DNA of 64,000 nucleotides from Trifolium pratense (Eukaryota > Streptophyta > Magnoliopsida > Fabales > Fabaceae): contig NC_060059.1 of the NCBI RefSeq assembly GCF_020283565.1, positions 11,973,501-12,037,500 of the forward strand, written 5' to 3'. The translations under genes and the position numbers were made by a program. The notes beneath the pieces were generated by a model. The model saw only the letters and a program-made list of their open reading frames with translations, made no database searches and was not told the origin of the DNA. Within the stretch, counting starts at the first letter, position 1; every line of letters starts with the position of its first letter. Below are positions 55,276 to 64,000 of the stretch, piece by piece.

Positions 55276-57276
55276 CTGTTTTGGTTAGGTAACAGACAAA
55301 ATCAAATGGGGGCAAGTAATGTAAAAACCAATGATGCCCATAACACCACTGACACTAATAAAATAGCTGAGATAGGAAAACTATTTGCAGTATTTACTTT
55401 AAACTAATTAGTAGATGAACACAAGGGAACATGCAAAAATCATGAAATAACAAGAACAGATGCTTCACTTCAACTAAACATATATTGGTTTGCCAAGTCA
55501 AGAAAGCTGGAAAAAGTTTTAATGCAGAAGTTCGCAACAGGAAGGACTATCGAAACCCTGACTTTTTACTGCATGCTGTAAGGTACCAGGATATTGATCA
55601 AATAGGGTCTTGCTTCAGTAAAGATGTATTTGACCCTCATGGATATGATTCAAGTGACTTCTATGATCAAATAGGTCCGTAATTTGCTCTTCTCCCTCCA
55701 TTTTGGGCTCAATGTTACTGGTATTTGTGTGTAATTTGTTCCTGTTTTCACCTTAATTAATTAATGTATTTATTTAATAGGTCACAAACTAATTGTAGTG
55801 CTGCACATTTTTGAGTTCATCTATATTTTTTGCCACTGAAACTTGGGCTTTTGATGGCTATTTGTTTTCCTGTTCTCATGATAACTTTGAGACTATCATT
55901 CAGGCTGACTTACTAGAACCTGTGTTAGAGTAATTATGATAAGTTTCGTGAACTATAATTGATCAGACTACATATTATGAATATGAACATCAGTAAATTA
56001 GAGAAATTTTGACTTGCCTTTGATTTTTTTATTATTAGTTTTACTCTACTGCCTCTCCCATAATTTTTGACAAATTTTGTTGGTCTTGACTTGGCAAACC
56101 AATATATGTTTAGTTGAAGTGAAGCATCTGTTCTTGTTATTTCATGATTTTTGCATGTTCCCTTGTGTTCATCTACTAATTAGTTTAAAGTAAATACTGC
56201 AAATAGTTTTCCTATCTCAGCTATTTTATTAGTGTCAGTGGTGTTATGGGCATCATTGGTTTTTACATTACTTGCCCCCATTTGATTTTGTCTGTTACCT
56301 AACCAAAACAGAAGCTGATATGAGGTGGGAAAGTGATAGGAAAGAGCAAGAGAAGAAGAAAGCCCAAAACCAGAAGGTTGATTTTACTTCTGGGGGTACG
56401 CAACCAGGAATTATGCTTGGTGCTCCCAGGATCAGCATGCCTGTTACAGGTTTGGAAACCACTTAGTTTATTTGTGCAGTGCTGAAACTTTTTTAAGAAG
56501 TCATTTTTCAATATATTATGTTATATTCTTATGGCACTTCTATGTTGACTTTTTGCATAGGTGGCTCTGCTGCTTCTACAGGTGGTTTGCATCTGGTGCC
56601 TCCTGCAGCTGATTCTATTAATCGGGATGGTAGACAGAACAAAAAATCTAAATGGGACAAGGTATTTATATCTAAACAGAACGTGAACGCAACTTCTGTG
56701 ATCGTCATCATTGTGCTTACTAAATTCTAGTGAATGACAGGTGGATGGTGATCGAAAAAATCCTCTGCCCTCTGTGGGGCAGGATTCTGTATCTACAGCT
56801 GGGTCTCATGCAGCAATTTTATCTGCTGCTAATGCTGGCGGTGGATACATGCAATTTGCGTAAGTTGGTCAACTACCTTGAACTTCTTTGTGCATTTTAT
56901 TTCTCTTTTGATTTTGGTCGTGCTTTCAATTTCTAAGATTTGATTTTAGTTTGGCACGTGTTCTTGAGACATTTCAAAGTATGTTTTGCCTGTTATCCTT
57001 TTAATACTTCACATGTACTTAAAGAAAGCTAGAATCTAAACCAAGTTTGTGATTCACGTTTCAGCTATGTACTCTTTCAAAAGTTTTAAGCTGACATCAA
57101 TACTTGTTGCAATATTCTTAATGCACCCAAGACAAGTTAAACAGTTTCACTTCAATGGATTATTGACATATTCTGTTCCTTGTTTGTTGTCAATGTTACT
57201 TCATAAAGTTAGGAGTAATTTTTTAGCTACTACTAAGCTAATTAATTGTTGATAAATTGCCATCGTTTATGTTCTT
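54310..57276. repeat. 1.19-kb inverted repeat (hairpin) within SAP30BP-like copy C
   Basis: Left arm about 54,320-55,502, right arm about 56,084-57,276, loop about 581 bases (exon 4 part and 5' intron 4). The arms cover intron 4 (3' part) to intron 7 and differ at only a few positions by eye. Confidence 0.85.
55500..57276 (+). pseudogene. SAP30BP-like copy C, inverted internal segment (exon 4 part to intron 7)
   Basis: Plus-strand sequence collinear with copy B 29,997-31,763 (offset 25,503): rest of exon 4 to 55,674, exon 5 56,312-56,449 (Arg to Trp, GAGGTGGG), exon 6 56,561-56,661 and exon 7 56,741-56,859. Intron 7 runs to about 57,276 with an 8-base TGTTGATA insertion. It is inverted relative to the rest of copy C. 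From 56,084 on it duplicates sequence also present in the 54.3-55.5 kb part. Junction microhomology (AAGA) at the left and about 10 filler bases (TAACCAATT) at the right suggest end-joining or template switching. Confidence 0.85.
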
Positions 57277-57286
57277 TAACCAATTG

Positions 57287-59122
57287 CCAGCTTTCTTATA
57301 CTCCAGAAATTTATTTATTTTTCTCTGCAATGACATCAATTTAAAGGCAATGATGAAAATTGACGAGGAAATAAATTTGAAAAGTCTAAACGTAACTAAA
57401 CTACCAAAAGCAAGAGATTCTATTTACAAACTACCTATTCCTGACCACTACATAGAACACAAAGCTTTACCAGATTGCAACAACAATCGAGTGCTTTTCA
57501 ATTCCAACAGATGATGAGGTCAATTATATGAAGGGTAACAAGTGTCCTAACTCCAATGGGCAAAAGTTAAGGAAGCAAAAATAGGAGTTTTACATTAGAA
57601 AACGCAATTTTTACACTTTTAAAAACTTGATTACACACTTTCCAACATAATATTTTAACATTTATTTTCTTAACCAATGCACTAAGGGCATCCATTAGCA
57701 TTTTACTTATATGAATTGTATGGTATAAATATTACCAATTTACCATATCATGTAAATTAGTAGATGCTAAGAAAGAGAGGCCTAGGAAATGCACAGATGT
57801 TGACCAACAAATAAAGTTAACAAGATAAAAAAGTTGAATTCAATCCTCCAATTGCTAAGAAAATGTATGAATTCATTGGCAGTAAAGAATATAGAATGCA
57901 GATCAAGACCAAATCACACCAGTTTAATTCAGCAACTGCCTAGTTCTTTATGACATAACCAAATGGCATTCTTATATTATACCATTTTAACAGAACTTAC
58001 TTGTAGCTCTTCTGAGCATTTAACTTTGGGTGGAGGAGGAAGAAATTTATCCAATGGATCTACAGGTTTATCCTCATCATGATCTGCTTCTCCTTCAACC
58101 TCTGCATCATCAGGCCTAATCATGTCGTCATTATACAAGGCATCAGATTTCAATGTCTCGGAAAATTGGGGAGTGTTAGCTTGATTATTAGGTGTCAAAA
58201 CTTGGACTGTTCCCGATGATGTTCTATCCAACAAATCACCTGCAGCAATGCATTACATTAGGAAGTAAACGAGACATAGAAACTACGAAGCACATAAACA
58301 GACACCAGACATGCCACTGACACGTCGACACGATAATAATTTAAGAAAATGACATAATTCAATGTGATCATATGTGTCGGACACTGATGCGTGTCCGAGA
58401 CCAGGACACGCCTAGTCCAAGGAGTGTATGTGCGCGCTTCATAGCATAGACAACATACACAAATCGATAGTAATGAAATCGAACAAACACAGCAAAGCAA
58501 AGGCAACATGTGAAAATTGAATATAAACCTTCTATTTATTATTACCATTTCAGACTGCAATTCCTAAGCAATAATACAAATTGTTAAAAATGAACAATCA
58601 CAATGAGAAACAAAAATTCAACTTACCATTGGTTACATGAAGTTGATCCCCAAACATGACTCTACCACTACCATCTATCTCTCCATCCTGCAACAAAAAC
58701 CAACTAACACCCATTACATTTCAGAGTATAATCTAACCGTAAAAGGCTCTGAATGAGAAGAAAAGTACCTCAGGTTCAGGTGACATTGCTACTTCATCGT
58801 GACCATAATCAACTATCGTAAGCGTAGCACTTCTACTGCTCCTCAATTCAACCTTTAGTTGCTCCTGCAATGGCGTCCAACTCCTCTCTGTCGGAGTAAA
58901 ACCATCACCGGCTACCTCGTTGCCGGAATCAGCAACCGTCATTCTATCTGTATCGGCTGCCAAATCTTCCTCCGCCACTTGTTCAGCGGCCTCATCTTGC
59001 TCCTCTTCGCGCATCACGTTCTCTTCTTCTTCTTCTTCGGCGTCTTCCATTTCGTCGTCACTGTTATCGTTGTACATGGATAATAAAGCGATTCCTTCCG
59101 ATTGCTTCTTTTTCGATGCCAT
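57287..59122 (-). pseudogene. SAP30BP-like copy C, exons 1-3 and start of exon 4
   Basis: ATG complement at 59,120-59,122. Exon 1 59,122-58,769, exon 2 58,687-58,627, exon 3 58,239-58,001 and exon 4 from 57,324 to the breakpoint at 57,287, all open. The full leader (about 240 bases, to about 59,370) is kept, unlike copy B. So this broken copy has the more complete upstream region. A transcript starting here would run into the inverted segment. Confidence 0.88.
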
Positions 59123-59394
59123 GGAATGAACTAGGGTTTTGAAAATTATTGAATAGGATTTTGTTGTAGAGTTGAAATTCGAAGAAAAACAAGTGTTGAT
59201 ATTCAACGAGTGGAGAAATTGATTGTATGAAAATTTGGAGAAATTGAAAATAAGAGAAAACGCAGGAAAATAATTGGGAGCGGAAACTCGAATTCGAACC
59301 AGAAGAACAATGAATTGAAGATGGTAAGTAAAAGAACGCGATGCAATAATATAATATAATTATTTTTTTTTATTTTTTTGGTCGTAAATCGTAA

Positions 59395-59596
59395 TTATTA
59401 TTTACTAGGGGCCAGGCAGGCGCGTTGTCTAACTTATGTAAAAAAAAAAAGTTTTATTCTTTTGTGAGTTTGTTAATAAAATATTTTTGTTGCTACTAAA
59501 AAAAATCAAGGGTATTGTTGGTATTATTGTTAAGTGTTATTTCAAATGATAGTAAAGGGCAAAATTGACTAAAGTAAAAGTCAGCACAAACTCCCC

Positions 59597-59635
<39 letters not shown>

Positions 59636-59660
59636 ATATTTAGTTTTGAAGGGTAATGTT
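59395..59660. repeat. repeat terminus (inverted) and (TTA)n microsatellite
   Basis: TACTAGGGGCCAGGCAGGCG at 59,403 is followed by the complement of the 26.2-kb repeat (GTTTGTTAATAAAA...). A TTA array lies at 59,600-59,633. This marks the 5' side of copy C. Confidence 0.5.
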
Positions 59661-59836
59661 GTCATTAAGAAAAGTCAACACCATATATGAGAGGGTAAAT
59701 GTGGAAATAATAAAAATCCACACCAAATTGGGATATCCCCTTTATATTATGTATAGATTTATTATTATTTATTTATTTCAGAAAAATAAAAACGAAGTTG
59801 AAAGTGTATGCATTGTAGGGCCAGCTTTCTAATGGG

Positions 59837-59864
59837 ACCTTCTTAAGAAGCTTCTTAAGAAGGT
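59837..59864. repeat. 28-bp perfect palindrome
   Basis: ACCTTCTTAAGAAG is followed directly by its reverse complement. Outer flanks (GGGC..CTTTCTAA and, past the MITE, TTAGAAAGCCC) extend the inverted symmetry. This was therefore a small palindromic element before the adjacent MITE inserted into its right arm. Confidence 0.8.
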
Positions 59865-59865
59865 T

Positions 59866-60121
59866 GAAAATTTCTCATCCCACTACCCACTTTTTTACCA
59901 CACCTCTGAAAATTCTATTTTTGCCCTTGGTCAAAAAATTCGGAACGCGTTTTCTGAATTTTTTTTGCCTTTAAAAACAACTTCGGAATGTGTTTTCCGA
60001 ATTTTTTCCAAATTTGAACTAAAAAAATTCGGAAAACGCGTTCCGAATTTTTTGACCAAGGGCAAAAATGAAAATTCCAGAGGTGTGGTGAGAAAGTGGG
60101 TAGGTGGGATGAGAAATTTTC
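59866..60121. mobile_element. Mutator-type MITE, 256 bp, sibling of the 8.19-kb element
   Basis: Inverted ends GAAAATTTCTCATCCCAC. Flanks AAGAAGGTT (59,857-59,865) and AAGAAGGTC (60,122-60,130) match at 8 of 9 bases. Inside is TTTTTGCCCTTGGTC / GACCAAGGGCAAAAA plus TTCGGAACGCGTTTTC palindromes. Size, TTTTGCCCTT motif and internal TTCGG hairpins match the MITE at 8,190. The minus-strand frame across it is an artefact. Confidence 0.75.
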
Positions 60122-60559
60122 AAGAAGGTCTGGATCTTTAGAAAGCCCATAAAATATGGACTTAAAATTTACACTAAAAAAATTTCGAAAAATATAAATC
60201 GAAGTTTTCTGCGAGTTTTGGATGTAAAAAATAAACGTGGAGGTGGGAAGAGAAGCTTTCGTAAACAACCTGCTCATATTTTATAAGTTGGAGTGTGTTT
60301 AACTGCTCAAATTCTAAAATTGGTTGACCGGTGATCATAATATTGGGTTGCCTCTTATCCGACGAATCGGTTGTCTTGCTAGAGTCTATAAATATGATCG
60401 TTCGTTCTTACTTTGCATCATTATTTGGTCTCTCCTCTCTTAACTATTTTCTTGTAAGTTATTTTTAAAAGTTTGTGGGTGAATAATTATAGTATGTTCG
60501 ATTCTTTTTGTAAGTTTTTCATTGTTGTTCTTTGATGATAATGTGTGAAAATGTTATGT

Positions 60560-60624
60560 TAATCAAGAAGGGACTATTTTTTATATATATACAAAAAGGG
60601 CCGAAGCCTAATCAAGAAGGGACT
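60560..60624 (-). mobile_element. micro-LINE footprint with 16-bp TSD
   Basis: TAATCAAGAAGGGACT occurs at 60,560-60,575 and 60,609-60,624 around 33 bases that read, on the minus strand, GGCTTCGGCCCTTTTTG then AT-rich sequence ending in an A run. This is a LINE 3' end fragment. Confidence 0.7.
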
Positions 60625-61912
60625 TTTGAATCATGATTATTGAGAATATTATTATTAGGCAAACGAAAGATTTGATTACTGAGATGTTTGGGATGTGCTA
60701 AAATTCAAATATTATTATCAAAGCATATTCATTTCTTTGTAAGTACTCCGTACGTACTTATTTGATATTGGATGGAATTTGACTAAATAACATTAAGTAA
60801 TTGTCATTTTGTAAAAGATATAGAATTTTTCTAATGGATAAAATATATATTTTAAAACTTCAATAAATTATAATGTCACTATTTAATATTGTCCAACCGA
60901 TAAGCATGAGAATGTCAAACTTACATTTGAAAAATGCACAATCTCCTTACTAATTTGTCCATAAGTACATCGAACTATTTTTGCAAGTAAATTATGTACT
61001 GGTAGCATGAAATGTATTACGACAACCATATATATTTCTTTTGACATTGACCATTTGGTTGTCGGATTCTAGTAATTTAAAATTCGGCTATAAGATAATA
61101 AAATTTAAAAAAAAAGTGTTATCATTATAAATCAAACTCAAATTCTTTTAAATGATTCGTCATGAAAATAAATAAATAAAAACTTGTTAACATGAGTACA
61201 ATCACTTAATTAATATAACAAGTACTTCTTACAACATAAAGAAACCTCAAGGATATCAAAAATATAGTTGTATCCACATTAAATTTGATGAAATCATGAT
61301 GCGACTCTATTGTATAACTTTAAGATAATTTTTTTTTGCCAAAATTATTGTGTTCACCATAATATTTCAATAGTACAATATTACTATTGACTTGGATTTT
61401 CAACGCACAAATTTATGTTGTATTTAATCATGACTATTGATTTAATATTGAACTTTTGAAATTATACATCAATTTTAATGCAACTAAACAATCTCAACCG
61501 TTAATCTAAACACGCTCAATAAACAATATAGAGAAATATAAGACTAATACCCAATTACCATATACTATCATTTATTTAAATATATTAGTACAAGGTAAAC
61601 TTAAGATCACTAAGACTAATATTGATGCTCCGTTTGCAAGAGAATTTGCTTACATATGCTGCGACGTTGACATTTATTTATGGCCATGGCCAATCGAGAA
61701 GAATCTCATCTAATTAATCTAAAAGTTGATAGAATCATGCAAAAATAACAACATAATACTAATAAACTTAAACTAAAAAAAAAAGTGGCTAGAAAGAAAA
61801 TTGACCCGAGTATTCTTTGTGAAAACAGTGTGAAGCTGAAAAGCTATCACAATTAAGACCAAACCAAATTTGCGGTTTGTCTTTAATTATTATTTTCTCA
61901 AATTTCTTACCG
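60625..61912. other. AT-rich intergenic DNA
   Basis: No gene, RNA gene or bounded element could be supported. Part of it is presumably the 3' flank of the minus-strand gene at 61,913. Confidence 0.5.
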
Positions 61913-62149
61913 TCACTGTTTGCAAGCAACTTCTAAATTTCCATGAGTCACAAGAATGGATTTGTAGATCTGAATAATCATCTTCTCATCATACTCCTTA
62001 GGTGGGGCCCTTTTAAACCCACTATCGGATACAGGTCCACCTGATAGGGCCCCACCAAAACCAGAAGTTGAGCCACTCACGGTCATAACCCGTGAGTTGG
62101 CCAAACTCAGCATCATGTTAACGTAGGCGTCTCTCGCCCACGTCAACAT
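61913..62149 (-). CDS. small conserved plant protein of unknown function
   Basis: From ATG at 62,149 the frame gives 78 residues to TGA at 61,913: MLTWARDAYVNMMLSLANSR, a Gly/Ser-rich linker, then APPKEYDEKMIIQIYKSILV and a short tail. I recognise the pattern (WxRDAYVxMM, then KEYDEKMIxxIYKS) as a small plant family without assigned function. The same frame stays open upstream to about 62,325 (KFWRWKIKLSPKIRIKRIPS) without another ATG. The family may therefore start further upstream through a missed exon or a changed start, or the window carries a slightly broken allele. Codon use and GC content are higher than in the flanks, which supports real coding. Confidence 0.6.
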   Translation of the reverse strand: MLTWARDAYVNMMLSLANSRVMTVSGSTSGFGGALSGGPVSDSGFKRAPPKEYDEKMIIQIYKSILVTHGNLEVACKQ

Positions 62150-62325
62150 CTTCTTGGGCGAAGGGATTCGTTTGATTCGGATCTTGGGTGATAGCTTGAT
62201 CTTCCATCTCCAAAATTTACCTTTTCTAGCATGTGTGCTTCCAAGTTCAACCTTGTTGGTTCTTCTTCTTCGACCCGACCCGTTTATTCTCTGGTAACCT
62301 TTTTCTATGCCAATACTCCTTTAAA

Positions 62326-63932
62326 CCTTTGTATGCACTAGCAGTGATTCCTTCCATGTTTGATCCCTTTGATTTCTTATTTTTCTTTCTTTACTTTCTC
62401 TTTGGCATAAATATATGATAGAAATAAGTAAATGGAGAAATGGGGGTGGGTGGGAGAGTGAATGAAAAATGGAAAATTGATGATGAAGTTAGGTATACAT
62501 GCAGACAGAGGAATAACACATGGGCATGGAAGCTAACTCCTCCTCTGGCTCTTCTATAATAATATATGCTACCATAATCGATATAATATAATAAGTATAT
62601 GCTTGCTTAATCAATATAGTAATGTTAGATATATATACTAATAAATGTTGGCATATGAAAATAGTTTGGGTAACATAACATAACAACGAAGGTGAGGTGG
62701 GGTGGTGGTACCAATACCAATAAATGCGACAAAAACGTAGGTGGATGCATTTAATAAGACGGGCGTCATTTTCCTTCCAACAATACAGATCAGATCAGAT
62801 CAGATAGAGGTCGCACGAGCCATGCTTATTCACATCACACGGCAGGTTTTCTCTATTTTTTTTAGTTTGGTGATTAAAAATTTCATTCTTAAAGTAAATA
62901 AATGATCGATATCTAAGGTTCGAACATCGGTCTTTGTATATATAATGCAATGTTCATATCAACTGAATTTAAGTTTACAGGGTCAGTTTTCTCAATTATG
63001 TTTCTCAATTTGATATTGTTGGGTTAAATTTATTGAGTTAATAGTCGAATACTCTCTGAAATCGTAAAAAATCGTTAAATATTTCTTGAAATTTTTGAAC
63101 TGTCAAATACCTTCTAAAATTGTGTTTCGCTTGTCAACTTACGTCCTACCTCGGTTCACTCTTTTAATTTGTTGTTACTAAATATGAGGTTGAAAATTAT
63201 GCTTTGTTTAAAAAAGTGAAGGTTGAAATATATTATAAACGAACTATTCATAAATTATTTTTGTGATCATTCTTGATCTAATAATGTGAAAGATCTTCCA
63301 AGTAGGATTATATTTTCTACGGTTATATAATTAAAGGGAAATATTAGCGAGTCTCTCAAGACACTTTTGAAAGATTTTAAATGAAAATACTTCATTTGGT
63401 TTCAAATATAAGCAAACATTATTTTTCAAATTCATTGAATAATTAATATATTTGACTATTTATGGAGTCCAATGTATTAGAAATAGAAATGTTTAAAAAA
63501 TGAGAGTATTGAATAAACAATTTATTTGAATAAATATGGAGTAATTCTTAAAGAGTTAATATATTTTACATAACAATTAATCTATTTTTTTCATGTAAAA
63601 AAAATCTATTTTTTTCAATAAAAAGATAATATTCCTATTCCTCCATCATAATTTCATAAATTCATACAGTAATGTTTTTTCTGCTATCCTTACCTACATT
63701 TATTTCATTATAATAATTGTGTCTCCTCAATCATCATCTTATAGGAGTATTCAATTACTGAGGTAATCCCTCCGTCCATTACTTTTTCATGTTCTAAATT
63801 ATAAGTGAAAAAATCAACTTTTATCATTTTTAAGATAAACTTTTATTTAATTTACTCTCTCTCTTCTTTTCCTCATAATCAATAACCAATAAAAACTTTT
63901 TTTTACATCTTCCCATGAAACTTATTTCAACA
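62326..63932. other. intergenic DNA with minor repeats, to the assembly gap
   Basis: Contains (CAGAT)4 at 62,786-62,805 and a Stowaway-like end (AATCCCTCCGTCCATTACTT) at about 63,766 whose partner would lie beyond the gap. 62,326-62,480 is probably the promoter of the minus-strand gene. Nothing else is supported. Confidence 0.5.
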
Positions 63933-64000
63933 NNNNNNNNNNNNNNNNNNNNNNNNNNNNNNNNNNNNNNNNNNNNNNNNNNNNNNNNNNNNNNNNNNNN
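63933..64000. other. assembly gap (N)
   Basis: 68 bases of N reach the end of the window. Confidence 0.99.

Noticed and set aside
59915..60277. 120-codon minus-strand frame
   Set aside because: It spans the MITE at 59,866-60,121 and its flank; composition is dictated by the TTCGG hairpins.

Overview
This is a nuclear plant window. It is AT-rich, its genes have short GT-AG introns, and Stowaway, Mutator-type and LINE debris is everywhere. Several protein families (F-box/F-box-associated, small B3, RPW8-type NLR) and familiar dispersed repeats suggest a legume, probably Medicago-like. The species call is inference. There are no bacterial genes, CRISPR arrays, rRNA or tRNA genes that I can see. 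The last 68 bases are N, so the window ends at an assembly gap.

Layout. 1-8.5 kb: intergenic DNA packed with small transposon footprints, a decayed B3-domain gene and two inverted-repeat elements. 9-14.2 kb: F-box copy 1 (nonsense mutation), B3 copy 2 and a long non-coding repeat tail. 14.2-18.1 kb: tandem repeats, a short gene relict and F-box copy 2, the only intact F-box copy. 18.3-20.5 kb: first copy (A) of a SAP30BP/HCNGP-family gene, cut off in intron 4 and fused to a truncated Mutator-like transposase (21.07-24.92 kb) that itself carries a solo LTR. 25-28 kb: repeats and the first two exons of a UBC13-type ubiquitin-conjugating enzyme. 28.1-31.8 kb: copy B of the SAP30BP-like gene, eight exons and an intact 426-codon frame. 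33.4-36.3 kb: fragments of an RPW8-type NLR, a plasma-membrane H+-ATPase and a B3 gene. 36.5-48.2 kb: two near-identical direct units, each with an F-box pseudogene (copies 3 and 4) and a LINE fragment, separated by an inverted version of the 9-14 kb block. 48.2-52.7 kb: a foldback element, a longer RPW8-NLR fragment, LINE RNase H debris and a third NLR fragment. 54.2-59.1 kb: SAP30BP-like copy C on the minus strand, broken by an internal inverted duplication. 59.4-64 kb: MITEs, a small conserved plant gene on the minus strand, then the gap.

How it fits together. Only three loci look potentially functional as proteins: F-box copy 2, SAP30BP-like copy B, and the small minus-strand gene at 62 kb. 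Copies B and C, with about 6.2 kb of shared sequence, form a large inverted repeat around 17.5 kb. Inside copy C, exons 5-7 occur in both orientations as a hairpin with arms of about 1.19 kb and a 0.58 kb loop. Transcription from the copy C promoter would give a long fold-back RNA matching exons 5-7 of the intact copy B. That is the most interesting possibility here, as a potential endogenous siRNA source against its own parent gene, but it is inferred from layout alone and a misassembly must be excluded.
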